Origin: Bremerella sp. P1
GTDB lineage: Bacteria; Planctomycetota; Planctomycetia; Pirellulales; Pirellulaceae
NCBI RefSeq assembly: GCF_028748185.1
Contig: NZ_CP118164.1
Span: 5,419,814 to 5,483,813 of the forward strand
Direction of reading: 5' to 3'
DNA length: 64,000 bases
Shown: positions 34,716 to 44,552 of the stretch, piece by piece
Layout: every line of letters begins with the position of its first letter
How positions within the stretch are numbered: position 1 is the stretch's first letter
Made by a program: the position numbers and the translations under genes
The notes under the pieces: generated by a model
Databases searched by the model: none
Seen by the model: only the letters and a program-made list of their open reading frames with translations
Told to the model about the DNA's origin: nothing

Positions 34716-36929
34716 GTGCATACCATTGGTAGTTTGGGTAAAATAACCGATATTATTGACGGCTGTTCAGACAGCCCGAGTCGTTTTCTGGGGCCACACC
34801 CAGTCGAGGGCTCAGGCAGCGATAAATCCGCGGCGGTTCGTGCCTACCTGCCGGGAAAAGAGCAGGCTTGGCTGTTCCATCCAGGACACGGTCAGAGCAC
34901 GCAGATGAAAATGATTCATCCAGCTGGGCTGTTTGAAGTCATGTGTCCCATGGACGGGGTTACGGAAAAAGGCCAGTATCAACTACGAGTCGACGGCGGA
35001 AGCGGCCAGATGAAAACATTGCACGACCCCTACGCATTTCCTTCGTTCTTCACCGGTTTCGACCTTCACCTGTTGGGCGAAGGCAAGCACTGGAATTCTT
35101 ACGACAAGATGGGTGCCCACCTCCGCACCGTCAACGGCGTGACCGGCGTGAACTTCGCCGTCTGGGCTCCGAATGCCAAAGCCGTTTCGGTCGTCGGCGA
35201 TTTCAATGACTGGGATGCCCGTAGCCACCAGATGAACCGCATCGGAAGCAGCGGCATCTGGGAACTCTTCATCCCCGGTATGGCTGCCGGCGAGAAGTAC
35301 AAGTACCGCGTTCGCCAGGCTGATCGTGCCGTTGATAAGTGCGATCCTTACGGCTTCGCTGCCGAAGTGCCGCCCAAGACGGCTTCGGTCGTAGCAGACC
35401 TGAGCGTCCACCAATGGAAAGACCAGGCGTGGATGGAACAGCGTGCCCAGGAAGATCAGCTCTCGAAGCCGATGTCGGTCTACGAAGTCCACCTTGGTAG
35501 CTGGCAGCGAAACCTGGAAGAAGAGCACGGTTGGTTCAACTACCGCTACCTGGCTCACGAATTGGTGAAGTACTGCAAAGAGCAGAACCACACGCACATC
35601 GAACTGATGCCCGTTTCCGAGCATCCGTTCACCGGAAGCTGGGGTTATCAAACGGTTGGTTACTACGCGATTACCAGCCGCTACGGTAGCCCGGAAGACT
35701 TCATGTACTTCGTCGATTACTGCCACCAGCACGGCCTGGCAGTGATTCTGGACTGGGTGCCTGCCCACTTCCCGAAAGACGATCACGGTCTGCGTCGCTT
35801 CGACGGATCGGCTTTGTACGAGCACGACGATCCTCGCCGTGGCGAACACCCGGACTGGGGTACGTTGATCTTTAACTACGGCCGCAACGAAGTTCGGAAC
35901 TTCCTTGTTTCCAACGCGTTGTTCCTGTTCGACAAGTACCACATCGACGGTCTTCGCGTCGACGCGGTGGCTTCGATGCTGTATCTCGATTACAGCCGCG
36001 AAGGGGACAACTGGCTGCCTAACGAATATGGTGGTCGCGAAAACCTGGAAGCGATCTCGTTCCTGAAGGAATTCAACGAGCAGTCGCACCTGCAGCATCC
36101 TGGCGTGATGACGATTGCCGAAGAGTCGACCGCTTGGGGTGGCGTTTCCCGTCCAACCTTTGACGGCGGTTTGGGCTTCAGCCTGAAGTGGAACATGGGG
36201 TGGATGAACGATACCCTTCGCTACATGCGAAAGGATCCGATCTACCGTCAGCATCACCACGGCGAACTGACGTTCAGCTTGATCTACGCGTTCACCGAGA
36301 ACTTCATTCTGCCGCTGTCGCACGATGAAGTGGTTCACGGCAAGGGTGCCTTGCTGGATCAGATGCCAGGCGACATGTGGCAACGCTTCGCGAACCTGCG
36401 ATTGTTGTACTCGTACATGTGGACGCATCCCGGTAAGAAGTTGATCTTCATGGGGGATGAAATCGCCCAGTGGAACGAATGGAACCTGGAAGCTGGTCTG
36501 CAGTGGGACTTGCTGGAATGGGAATCGCACCAAGGGATGCAGAAGCTGATTTCTGACCTGAACGCGATGTTGGTCCACGAGCCAGCTCTGCACGAAGTGG
36601 ACTTCGAGGGCAGTGGCTTCGATTGGATCGACTGCAACGACTGGCAGAACAGCACGATCAGCTACATCCGTAAGGGTAAGAACCCCGAAGACTTCGTCGT
36701 GGTCGTCTGTAACTTCACGCCGAACTCGCGAGAAGACTACCGCATGGGTGTCCCGATGCCAGGTACCTACAAGGAAGTCTTCAACTCGGACAACTCGCGT
36801 TACGCTGGTAGCGACGTGATCAATACCGATGAATTCCACACGGATAACATCGAGTGGAACGGTCGCGAGCAATCGATCCAGTTCCGTCTGCCGCCTCTGG
36901 CAACGGTTGTGCTGAAGCCAGTGCGATAA
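34716..36929 (+). CDS. glgB: 1,4-alpha-glucan branching enzyme
   Basis: A 737-residue GH13 branching enzyme, which cuts alpha-1,4-glucan and reattaches the piece by an alpha-1,6 bond in glycogen synthesis. It has an N-terminal extension module, a CBM48 domain ([20 protein letters not shown]), the catalytic barrel and a C-terminal beta domain. The catalytic residues are D416 ([11 protein letters not shown]), E469 (TIAEESTAW) and D537 ([11 protein letters not shown]); [13 protein letters not shown] is also typical. Length is close to E. coli GlgB. The start is GTG 34716 behind AAGGAGTAG. It is a single gene ending in a strong terminator; with amylosucrase 33 kb upstream it could shape the same glucan. 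Confidence 0.97.
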   Translation: MHTIGSLGKITDIIDGCSDSPSRFLGPHPVEGSGSDKSAAVRAYLPGKEQAWLFHPGHGQSTQMKMIHPAGLFEVMCPMDGVTEKGQYQLRVDGGSGQMKTLHDPYAFPSFFTGFDLHLLGEGKHWNSYDKMGAHLRTVNGVTGVNFAVWAPNAKAVSVVGDFNDWDARSHQMNRIGSSGIWELFIPGMAAGEKYKYRVRQADRAVDKCDPYGFAAEVPPKTASVVADLSVHQWKDQAWMEQRAQEDQLSKPMSVYEVHLGSWQRNLEEEHGWFNYRYLAHELVKYCKEQNHTHIELMPVSEHPFTGSWGYQTVGYYAITSRYGSPEDFMYFVDYCHQHGLAVILDWVPAHFPKDDHGLRRFDGSALYEHDDPRRGEHPDWGTLIFNYGRNEVRNFLVSNALFLFDKYHIDGLRVDAVASMLYLDYSREGDNWLPNEYGGRENLEAISFLKEFNEQSHLQHPGVMTIAEESTAWGGVSRPTFDGGLGFSLKWNMGWMNDTLRYMRKDPIYRQHHHGELTFSLIYAFTENFILPLSHDEVVHGKGALLDQMPGDMWQRFANLRLLYSYMWTHPGKKLIFMGDEIAQWNEWNLEAGLQWDLLEWESHQGMQKLISDLNAMLVHEPALHEVDFEGSGFDWIDCNDWQNSTISYIRKGKNPEDFVVVVCNFTPNSREDYRMGVPMPGTYKEVFNSDNSRYAGSDVINTDEFHTDNIEWNGREQSIQFRLPPLATVVLKPVR

Positions 36930-36962
36930 GCACGGGGTCAGCCAAGCATAGAGCAAACAAAA

Positions 36963-36990
36963 AAAGGGCCGGCAAAACTGCCGGCCCTTT
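36963..36990. terminator. Bidirectional terminator between glgB and ppiD-like gene
   Basis: A perfect 11-bp stem, AAAGGGCCGGC with GCCGGCCCTTT, encloses a six-base loop. A-tract and T-rich flanks make it suitable for both converging genes. Confidence 0.9.
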
Positions 36991-37012
36991 GCTGTTTCTT
37001 GCCAGGTGCGTC

Positions 37013-39589
37013 TTAGGAACGCGACTCGAGATCCATTGGATCGATCTTCCAGTCGATACGCTTCGGATCGAAGAAGTCGAGCAGAATGGCTCGGGTAACC
37101 ATGTTCTCTTCCTGCGAAGCGTACTGCGAAACGCTGGCAGGCAGCGTGCCTTGGATGGCGGCCATCATGTTATCGCGAAGCTGTTCATTGGTTTCGGCTT
37201 CAGCGGTGACGAACGCGACGTAGTAAACGTCTTCACCAGCGTTTGGAGCAACGGTTGAGCTCTCAACCGGAGCGCTGAACAGGGCTTCCATGGTCATCTG
37301 GCTGACGTCTTCCACGCCTGGGATTGAACCCAGCGACAGGCCCTGACCACCGGAAAGCTGATTGAAGTAAGTGATGTTCTCGGCGACGACCACTTCGGCC
37401 TTTTGCTCGGTGGCGGCCTTGTTCAGGTCTTCCTTCGACTTGATCTGCTCGGCCAGCTTTTCGGCAGCTTCCTTGGCCAGCTTGCCGGCTTCCTGCTGCT
37501 TCCAAGCTTCCACGACCTGATCTCTCACGTCGTCAAGCTTCGGAGCGTAACCATCTTTCATTTCCGTCTTCCAGAAGACGTACTGCACTTCGGCCTGGAT
37601 GTTCTGGCGGAACATCATCGAGCTTTGCGAAGCTCCTGGGAACAGACGTGGCTGGAAGAGCGGGCTATTGGTTTGGAACGCTTCGGCAACCATCGAGCGG
37701 TTGATAGTCCGCAGGCCGGATGTCTGGTCGAAGGTGTAGTCGACATGAACCGCTTCCTGGGCCAGGGCCGACTGCGAAGCCTGGTAGAAGTCCATCAGCG
37801 GCATCGCACCGAACGATAGTCCCAGGCTGGTCGCCAAGCGTTCGATTTCGTCCGTGTCGTAAGGGGACTTTTCCGACTTGGTTTCGAGATAGCGGTACTC
37901 TTCGTACTTGGCTTGCAGCACACCGCGAATTTCGGCCAAAGCATCGGTCATTTGCTTCTGAGCGATCGGCTGAGCAAGTCGAGTACGAATCTGTTCCTGA
38001 ACTTCAGCCAGTGGCTTGTACTCGACGGGTGCTTCTTCCATCGGAGCGTCCGTTGCCGGGGCATCGGTAGCAGGAGCGTCAGCCGCCGGAGTCTCCATTG
38101 GAGTTTCCTCAGCAGGCTTGTCTTCCGCCTTGGGCTCTTCCATCGGAGTGTCTTCTGCCGGCTTTTCTTCGGCTGGTTTCTCTTCAGCGGCGGGCTTTTC
38201 TTCCTCTTCGCCTTCTTCCTGGAGGAAGCTGACCAGCTGAACGTTGCTCTTGGTGGCGTTCAGCGAAGAGTCTTCGGCTGCCGGTTCTTCCTTGGCAGGC
38301 TCTTCGGCTGGCGTTTCTTCAGCAGGAGCTTCTTCAGCCGGTTTCTCTTCTGCGGGCTTCTCTTCCGCAGGTTTGTCCTCGGCAGGCTTATCTTCTGCTG
38401 GTTTCTCGTCGGCAGGTGTTTCTTCCGCCGATGGTTCTGGCTTAGCCTCTTCCTTTGGCTCTTCGGAAGGAGCTTCTTCCTTCTTCATTTCCTCAGCCGG
38501 CTTTTCTTCCGAGGCAGGCTCGGTCGTTTCTTCCATTGGCTTGGCGTCTTCGGTGGCCGGTTTTTCTTCGGTCATCGGAGCCGGCTCTTCCGTCCCTTCG
38601 GCACCTTCAGGGCTGCCCGGCGCTTCCGGTTCTGCCGAAGGCAATACCGGCTTACGGAACGAATCTTTGTTCTCTTCGTAATATTGAGCGACCTGTTCGT
38701 CGGTGATTTCTGCCTTGGCAGCTTCGACGAAGTCGTTGATGTCACCCTTCACGTAGGCCAGCGAGATCTTGTCCATTTGCATGAAACCGATCTGGTTCAT
38801 CGCCGGATTGGCTGGCTGGTGCTTGTACTTGTTGAACAGTTCTTCGATCTGAGCACTGCTGGGGCTACCGACCTGATCCATGAAGTCCTTGGCCGAGACC
38901 GGGAACATTTCGGTCGAGATCGTGCGGTTCATGTTGCGGTAAGCCACCCAGGCCGAGCTGGGCGTCACGACGCGACCGTCGCGGAAGACCAGGGCCTGCA
39001 GCTTTTGGGCTGTCAGAACTTCGCGAAGCATCTCGAAGAAGTAGTCGTAGTTCAAACCGCGTCCTTCGCCACCGGTCACGCTGGTGAGAATCGCGTTGTA
39101 GTCGTAATCGCTCAAGCGTCCGCCGGACGATTCACGCATGAAGTCGCGGACTGACTGGTCATCGACGACCATGCCCAGCTCTTCGGCTTTCTTTACCCAG
39201 GCATAGTACAGCACGGCTTCTTCCGCACCGACGGGCATAAACTGGGGACCACCTGGGCTTTGTTGGCTGGCCGGCACAATGCGAAGACCAGGGATAGGTG
39301 GCATGGGCGCTTTAGGCGAACCTTGCAGGATAAGGGACTGACCAATGGCTTCGGCCATGACCCGCCCGACGATATCGTATTTATTAACGAGATTGTCGAT
39401 GTCGGGACGGTAGAGTTCTTCGTCGTCGACGACTACCACAACTTCGCCACGTTCGTTGGCGGTCTGTTGGGAGAAGAAGCCAAACTGCAGAATTGGCGGA
39501 AGGACGACAAAGGCGACCATCAACAGGGCGCCAAAAACGACCATCAAGATTTTCTGGTTATCGCGGAAGACTTTGAACGGAGTGGCCAT
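37013..39589 (-). CDS. PpiD/SurA-like membrane-anchored periplasmic protein with acidic Pro/Glu/Ala/Lys insertion
   Basis: An 858-residue protein. The N-terminus (MATPFKVFRDNQKILMVVFG) and the following membrane segment match PpiD-type chaperones, and the next 250 residues resemble a SurA N-terminal helical domain. Residues about 310-540 are a low-complexity run of imperfect EEKPAEE and ETPAEEP units with very few hydrophobic residues. The C-terminal 300 residues are helical again. I see no clear rotamase (parvulin) domain, so it is likely a chaperone rather than an isomerase. The acidic linker probably spans the periplasm. It diverges from topA with a 428-base gap and ends at the shared terminator. 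Confidence 0.78.
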   Translation of the reverse strand: MATPFKVFRDNQKILMVVFGALLMVAFVVLPPILQFGFFSQQTANERGEVVVVVDDEELYRPDIDNLVNKYDIVGRVMAEAIGQSLILQGSPKAPMPPIPGLRIVPASQQSPGGPQFMPVGAEEAVLYYAWVKKAEELGMVVDDQSVRDFMRESSGGRLSDYDYNAILTSVTGGEGRGLNYDYFFEMLREVLTAQKLQALVFRDGRVVTPSSAWVAYRNMNRTISTEMFPVSAKDFMDQVGSPSSAQIEELFNKYKHQPANPAMNQIGFMQMDKISLAYVKGDINDFVEAAKAEITDEQVAQYYEENKDSFRKPVLPSAEPEAPGSPEGAEGTEEPAPMTEEKPATEDAKPMEETTEPASEEKPAEEMKKEEAPSEEPKEEAKPEPSAEETPADEKPAEDKPAEDKPAEEKPAEEKPAEEAPAEETPAEEPAKEEPAAEDSSLNATKSNVQLVSFLQEEGEEEEKPAAEEKPAEEKPAEDTPMEEPKAEDKPAEETPMETPAADAPATDAPATDAPMEEAPVEYKPLAEVQEQIRTRLAQPIAQKQMTDALAEIRGVLQAKYEEYRYLETKSEKSPYDTDEIERLATSLGLSFGAMPLMDFYQASQSALAQEAVHVDYTFDQTSGLRTINRSMVAEAFQTNSPLFQPRLFPGASQSSMMFRQNIQAEVQYVFWKTEMKDGYAPKLDDVRDQVVEAWKQQEAGKLAKEAAEKLAEQIKSKEDLNKAATEQKAEVVVAENITYFNQLSGGQGLSLGSIPGVEDVSQMTMEALFSAPVESSTVAPNAGEDVYYVAFVTAEAETNEQLRDNMMAAIQGTLPASVSQYASQEENMVTRAILLDFFDPKRIDWKIDPMDLESRS
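38020..38640. repeat. Degenerate tandem repeat coding for the acidic linker
   Basis: The part of the PpiD-like gene coding for the Pro/Glu/Ala/Lys run consists of short imperfect repeats such as GCTTTTCTTCAGC-like units on the plus strand. Because it is codon-periodic, long mirror open frames appear on the plus strand (Ser/Ala-rich), which are not genes. Repeat number may vary between strains. Confidence 0.7.
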
Positions 39590-40017
39590 TGTCGCCTATC
39601 GAAAAATGGAACCGCCGGTGGGGTGTTAAAATGTCCCGCCCCCTTGACATTAGGAGTCAAGTCGCACTACTGATGCTTTGCGGGAATGAACAATTCGAAC
39701 GATTGTAGGGGCATTTGTGGTTTGTACAATCCCAATCAAAGCCCGCAAACGTAGCAGCGGCTTTCCTTTAGGGCTAATTGCCCTTAATTTTGCGAAGCAG
39801 GGGAAAGCTTCACCGAATTTTCAGAGACCGAGCTGAGTTTTCAAAAAATTCACGCCGACTGCAACGATTTTTCGTCTGGCGGAAAGCGTATGGCTCTGCG
39901 TTAAATTTGACCAACCTGTTTGGCAGATAAGAACATTACGTCGAAGCACCTCAGTTTTTACGTCAGGCAACAGCAACGTAGGCCCATCGGCACTAGTCGC
40001 ATTGTATTGGATCATTC
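39590..40017. other. Divergent promoter region of topA and ppiD-like gene
   Basis: These 428 bases are AT-richer than the coding sequence around them and contain no gene. They must hold both promoters. No ribosome binding site is clear before the topA ATG. Confidence 0.55.
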
Positions 40018-42774
40018 ATGGCGGAATCGGGTAACAGCAAAAAAGCCTTGGTAATCGTTGAGTCCCCGGCCAAGGCTCGTACGATCTCTAAATTCCTGGG
40101 AAAGAACTACCTCGTCGAGGCGTCGATCGGTCACGTTCGTGATCTACCCCAAGGTGCGAAGGAAATCCCGCAGCAATATAAGGACCAGGACTGGGCCTAC
40201 CTGGGGGTGAACGTCAACGAGAACTTCGACCCGGTCTACATCGTTCCGACCGACAAGAAGCAACAGGTCACCAAGCTCAAAAAGCTGCTGAAGGAGTCGG
40301 ACGAACTTTACCTCGCGACGGACGAAGACCGCGAAGGGGAAGCAATCAGCTGGCATCTGCAGGAAATCTTGAAGCCGAAAGTGCCGGTACATCGGCTCGT
40401 TTTCCACGAAATCACCGAATCGGCCATCACGGAAGCTCTGGAGCACCCCCGCACGATCGACGACGGGCTGGTCCGTGCGCAGGAAACGCGTCGTATCCTT
40501 GACCGTTTATATGGTTACGAAGTCTCGCCGCTCTTGTGGCGGAAGATCAAACCCAAACTATCCGCTGGCCGGGTGCAAAGTGTGGCCGTGCGTCTGATCG
40601 TGCAGCGCGAACGCGACCGCATGGCGTTCCATTCGGCCACCTATTGGGACCTGGTCGCAACGTTTGAGGTCGATGGCCAGTCGTTTGACGCGACTTTGGT
40701 CGAAGCAGACGGCAAACGCGTCCCGTCGAGCCGCGACTTTGATTCCTCGACCGGTAAGGTCAATAAAGAAGGTCTGCTGCTTCTCGATGAAGATGGCGCT
40801 AACGCGCTACTACAGCGGATCAAGGATACCGACTTCTCGGTCAGTAATCTCGAAAACAAGCCGTACACCAGCAAGCCGGCGGCTCCATTTACGACCAGTA
40901 CGCTGCAGCAGGAAGCCAACCGTAAGCTCGGCTTCACGGCCCGGCGAACGATGCAGGTTGCTCAGAGCTTATACGAAAACGGTTACATCACTTACATGCG
41001 TACCGACTCGACCAACCTGGCCCAGGTTGCGATCGACGCGTCGCGTAAGCTGGTCGAAAGCGAATACGGCAAAGACTACCTGCCTGAGAAGCCTCGGCTC
41101 TACTCGTCGAAGGTCAAGAACGCTCAGGAAGCTCACGAAGCGATTCGACCTGCGGGTAATGAATTCCGCAAGCCTGACTCGGTGAAGGGGGAATTGAGTG
41201 CCGAACAGTTCAAGCTGTTCGAGTTGATCTGGAAACGAACCGTGGCCTGCCAGATGGCCGATGCCCGTGGCCACCGCATTTCGATCAACATTGGCGGCGC
41301 CGAAGCGGTCTTCTACGTCAGTGGTAAGACGATCGATTTCCCTGGCTTTTTGCGGGCCTACGTCGAAGGATCGGACGATCCTCAAGCCGAGTTGGCCGAC
41401 CGCGAAACGCTGTTGCCAGCGGTCACTGTCGGGCAAAAAGTCGACGCGAAAGAGTTCGACCCGAAGAGCCACACCACCCAGCCGCCTGCCCGCTTCAGTG
41501 AAGCTTCGCTGACCCGCAGCCTGGAAGAAATGGGCATTGGTCGTCCGAGTACGTACGCTTCGATTATCGATACGATTCTTCGCCGCGAATACGTCTTTAA
41601 GAAGGGGAACGCCCTGGTTCCCACGTGGACGTCATTTGCCGTAGTTGGCCTGATGGAAGCCCATCTCGAGCGACTGGTCGACTACGACTTCACCGCCAAG
41701 ATGGAAGACGACCTCGACAGCATCAGCCGCGGGGAAGCAGACGCGAACGACTACCTGAAGAAGTTCTACTTCGGCGTCGAAAACCACGGTCTTAAGCAGG
41801 TCATTGAAGAACGCATTAAGGACGTCGATGCCCGCAGCGTGAACTCGATTCCGCTGGGTGCACCTGAAGAAGGGGAGCATCGCGAAGAAGTCTTTGTGCG
41901 GGTTGGTCGGTATGGACCGTACGTCGAACAAGGCGAACGCCGTGGATCGATTCCCGATGAGTTGCCGCCGGATGAAATCGACCTGGCCAAGGCCATGGAC
42001 ATTCTCGAGCAGTCCGAAAAAGGGGAAGAGCCAATGGGCGAGCACCCCGAGACCGGCAAACCGATCTATCTGAAGACGGGGCGTTTCGGCCCGTACGTTC
42101 AGATGGGATCGTCGGACGACGACGAGAAGCCAAAGAACGCTTCGCTGCTCAAAGGCATGAACGTCGGCGACGTGAACCTGGAAACCGCGATCAAGCTGCT
42201 TTCGCTGCCACGCGAAGTGGGGCTGCACCCAGAAGATCAGAAGCCGATCGTCGCTTACAACGGTCGATTCGGTCCTTACATCAAGTGGAACGACGAGACG
42301 CGCTCGCTCCCGGCCGAGATTTCGCCGATCGATATCGAGATGGACAAGGCCCTCGAGTTGTTGGCCCAGCCGAAGACGCGCGGCCGTCGCGGTGCTCCGA
42401 AGGAACCTCTCAAGACACTCGACAAGTCGCCGGTGACCGAAGAAGTGATCAAGATCATGGACGGCCGCTACGGTCCCTATGTGACCGACGGCGAGACGAA
42501 TGCTTCGCTTCCCAAGGGAGCTTCGCCCGACGAATTGACGATGGAAGTCGCGTTGCAACTTCTGGCCGATCGTGCCGCCAAGGGTGGTACGAAAAAGAAG
42601 AAGGCCAAGAAGAAGACGACCAAAAAGGCCACCAAGAAGAAGACCGCCAAAAAGAAAACCACGAAGAAGGCGGCCACCAAGAAGACGGCCAAAAAGTCGA
42701 CGACGAAGAAAGCGGCTACCAAGAAGACCGCTAAGAAAGCGGAAGAGTCGACCAGCGACGAAGCCCCGTTCTAA
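40018..42774 (+). CDS. topA: DNA topoisomerase I
   Basis: A 918-residue type IA topoisomerase, which relaxes negative supercoils by cutting one strand. The Toprim domain starts ALVIVESPAKARTISKFLG, and EDREGEAISWHL and the catalytic Y326 in GYITYMRTDST follow. Zinc fingers, as in E. coli, are missing; instead at least four modules around the motif GRFGPYV or GRYGPYV make up the C-terminal third. The final 60 residues are a Lys/Ala/Thr tail (KKKTTKKATKKKTAKK) like histone H1. It is a lone gene with a strong terminator. Confidence 0.97.
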   Translation: MAESGNSKKALVIVESPAKARTISKFLGKNYLVEASIGHVRDLPQGAKEIPQQYKDQDWAYLGVNVNENFDPVYIVPTDKKQQVTKLKKLLKESDELYLATDEDREGEAISWHLQEILKPKVPVHRLVFHEITESAITEALEHPRTIDDGLVRAQETRRILDRLYGYEVSPLLWRKIKPKLSAGRVQSVAVRLIVQRERDRMAFHSATYWDLVATFEVDGQSFDATLVEADGKRVPSSRDFDSSTGKVNKEGLLLLDEDGANALLQRIKDTDFSVSNLENKPYTSKPAAPFTTSTLQQEANRKLGFTARRTMQVAQSLYENGYITYMRTDSTNLAQVAIDASRKLVESEYGKDYLPEKPRLYSSKVKNAQEAHEAIRPAGNEFRKPDSVKGELSAEQFKLFELIWKRTVACQMADARGHRISINIGGAEAVFYVSGKTIDFPGFLRAYVEGSDDPQAELADRETLLPAVTVGQKVDAKEFDPKSHTTQPPARFSEASLTRSLEEMGIGRPSTYASIIDTILRREYVFKKGNALVPTWTSFAVVGLMEAHLERLVDYDFTAKMEDDLDSISRGEADANDYLKKFYFGVENHGLKQVIEERIKDVDARSVNSIPLGAPEEGEHREEVFVRVGRYGPYVEQGERRGSIPDELPPDEIDLAKAMDILEQSEKGEEPMGEHPETGKPIYLKTGRFGPYVQMGSSDDDEKPKNASLLKGMNVGDVNLETAIKLLSLPREVGLHPEDQKPIVAYNGRFGPYIKWNDETRSLPAEISPIDIEMDKALELLAQPKTRGRRGAPKEPLKTLDKSPVTEEVIKIMDGRYGPYVTDGETNASLPKGASPDELTMEVALQLLADRAAKGGTKKKKAKKKTTKKATKKKTAKKKTTKKAATKKTAKKSTTKKAATKKTAKKAEESTSDEAPF
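42590..42740 (+). repeat. Lys/Ala/Thr-coding tandem repeat at the topA 3' end
   Basis: The sequence repeats AAGAAGACGACCAAAAAG-like units and codes for a chain of KKT, KKA and TKK triplets. It is likely unstable in length by replication slippage. Confidence 0.8.
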
Positions 42775-42803
42775 GAGCGGAGTCATCCTAGCTAAGAAAC
42801 AAA

Positions 42804-42839
42804 AAAAGGCCATCGAGGTGTTTGCTTCGATGGCCTTTT
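42804..42839 (+). terminator. Rho-independent terminator of topA
   Basis: A perfect 13-bp stem, AAAAGGCCATCGA with TCGATGGCCTTTT, encloses ten bases and is followed by CTTTTTCTCGTTTT. It begins 30 bases after the topA stop. Confidence 0.92.
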
Positions 42840-42853
42840 CTTTTTCTCGTTTT

Positions 42854-42922
42854 GTAGGGCCCGCGCGTCGCGGGTCGCGAAGTTGGTACCAAGTATTTGG
42901 CCCCGCGGGACGCGGGCCCTAC
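42854..42922. repeat. Nested inverted repeat, very GC-rich
   Basis: The arms 42854-42874 and 42902-42922 match as reverse complements at 18 of 21 positions; the three mismatches form the loop of a second-order hairpin. Each arm folds as CCCGCG-NNN-CGCGGG. The element lies between the topA terminator and the stop of the next minus-strand gene, and shares architecture but not sequence with the elements at 22.7 and 29.5 kb. Confidence 0.85.
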
Positions 42923-42923
42923 T

Positions 42924-44552
42924 TTAGTCGTTGGTCATCGTACGCAGGTCGCGGACGTCTTCTAACAAGTCTTGATACTTGCGTTGGAAGTCTTGCGAGA
43001 TGATGAACATGTACCCGTTGGCACAGAACGACAGGAGGAAACCGAAGGCCAGGAAAGGCCACCACGATGGCAGCGTTTCGACCTCTTTTTCGACTACCTT
43101 CTCGACGACTTCCTTTTCTTTATCGGTATCAGAAACCGAAGCGTTGGTCGTCGTGGTTGGAGACTGTTGAGCTGGCGGTGTGGCTGCCGGCTGATTCCAG
43201 GCAACTTGTGCGACCGGTTGCTGACCGGCGTAAGGTCCTTGGTAATAAGGGGCCTGGGGATTGTACGGGTAGTTAGGGTTCGTGCCGTAGTACGGCTGCT
43301 GACCATACCCGTTGTTGACGAAGTTGCCGCCGTAAGGCTGCTGGTTGTTGTAACCGGCTGGCGGTTGTTGGTTGTTGTACTGGGGCTGCTGCTGATTGTT
43401 CTGCGGTTGCTGCCCGGTGTTTGGGTTGTTGGGCATTGGGCTGTAAGGAGCCGTATTGCCACCGGTCTGATTGTTTTGGTTCCAGGCACCTGTCAGCCAC
43501 GGATTGTCAGGATTGACGCTGCTGCCCGGAACTGTGCCGTTGTTTTGCTGCTGCGACCCATTGGTACCGGGGTACGTGTAATTGCTGTTGTTATTGGGTG
43601 GCGACATGGTGCCGCCGGTTTGACCGGTACCTTGATTGGTCTGGTTGTTCCCGTAGGTCGAACCGGTGTTGGTTTGACCGTTGTTCGAGACCCAGTTGCT
43701 GGAATCGGATGGCGAGATCAGGTCTGGGGCACTTTGGTTGGTTCCGCTACCGGTTTGATTGAAGCGAAATTGGTTTGCTGTGCCGCTGTTGGTAGAAGTA
43801 GGGGGCAAGACGAGGTCTGAGCCGCTGGTCGAACCATTGTTTGGTGACGTTGCGCTCCAGTTCGTGCTGCCACTATTGCTGGTCGAGCCGGTGCTGAACT
43901 GACTGCCAGTTGTACTGCTGCTTGGCGGAGGTGGAACTACCGGGGCGGTACCGCTCGTTTGCACCGCACCGTAGGGACCACCTTGTGTGGCTGGCACAGA
44001 GAACCGCGATCCGGCAGTCGATGCGCCGCCGTAGCGTTCTTCGGCACCCGGGATCGGCGGGTAGCTGCCGCCGGTATTGCTTGCCGTGGGAGTGTTGGTG
44101 GCTGTGCTTGGCTCGGTCGCGCCCGAGGGCAGTGTTCGTGTTTGGCGCGGAATGTACTGAGCGAGTTCTTCGCCGAGTGCCGGTCTGGTATCAGCGGCCG
44201 AAGTTGTCTCCGGCGGAGCGGTCAACTTCGGAGACTCGGTCGGCATCAAGCCAATCTCGTTGGTCCGCTCGTTGACGGGCTCTTCGTAAGCCGTTGGCAG
44301 AATCTTCGGTAGTTCGGCATCGCCGACCTGAACCCGAAAGACCTGAACGCGCTGCACGTTCGGCGGTAGACCGACCTGTATCGCTTCGCCCGATTTGAGC
44401 TTTTCGATCGCTTCCGGTTCGATCTGAATAATGTATTCCAGCTGGCCCTGATCGGTGGGCTGATAGCCGAAATCGACGCCAAGAACGGCGGATGTAATTA
44501 ATAAGCAGGCGGCGTACACAGTCTCATACTCCTCGCACAGCACGTGCATCAT
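42924..44552 (-). CDS. Disordered, Asn/Gln/Gly/Pro-rich tail-anchored protein
   Basis: A 542-residue protein with an N-terminal hydrophobic segment that may be a signal peptide (YAACLLITSAVLGVDFGYQP), a small folded domain (about 30-90, QLEYIIQIEPEAIEKLKSG), and then about 350 residues of low complexity rich in N, Q, G, S, T, P and Y. Near the end a charged EKVVEKEVE stretch leads to a membrane helix (WWPFLAFGFLLSFCANGYMF) and a short coiled-coil tail. Prion-like composition suggests phase separation or a flexible envelope spacer. No family is recognised; the start is one of two adjacent ATGs (44552 or 44549). Confidence 0.7.
   Translation of the reverse strand: MMHVLCEEYETVYAACLLITSAVLGVDFGYQPTDQGQLEYIIQIEPEAIEKLKSGEAIQVGLPPNVQRVQVFRVQVGDAELPKILPTAYEEPVNERTNEIGLMPTESPKLTAPPETTSAADTRPALGEELAQYIPRQTRTLPSGATEPSTATNTPTASNTGGSYPPIPGAEERYGGASTAGSRFSVPATQGGPYGAVQTSGTAPVVPPPPSSSTTGSQFSTGSTSNSGSTNWSATSPNNGSTSGSDLVLPPTSTNSGTANQFRFNQTGSGTNQSAPDLISPSDSSNWVSNNGQTNTGSTYGNNQTNQGTGQTGGTMSPPNNNSNYTYPGTNGSQQQNNGTVPGSSVNPDNPWLTGAWNQNNQTGGNTAPYSPMPNNPNTGQQPQNNQQQPQYNNQQPPAGYNNQQPYGGNFVNNGYGQQPYYGTNPNYPYNPQAPYYQGPYAGQQPVAQVAWNQPAATPPAQQSPTTTTNASVSDTDKEKEVVEKVVEKEVETLPSWWPFLAFGFLLSFCANGYMFIISQDFQRKYQDLLEDVRDLRTMTND

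Noticed and set aside
34983-36956. 657-codon open frame antisense to glgB
   Set aside because: It is a mirror frame caused by codon bias; glgB has all family motifs on the other strand and the antisense protein has no recognisable domain.
37913-39154. 413-codon plus-strand frame, and Ser/Ala-rich plus-strand frames at 38016-38681
   Set aside because: They are antisense to the low-complexity acidic linker of the PpiD-like gene and only reflect its repeat.
41632-42813. 393-codon frame antisense to topA
   Set aside because: Phe/Leu/Arg repeats mirror the Lys/Thr tail and the topA coding sequence is certain.
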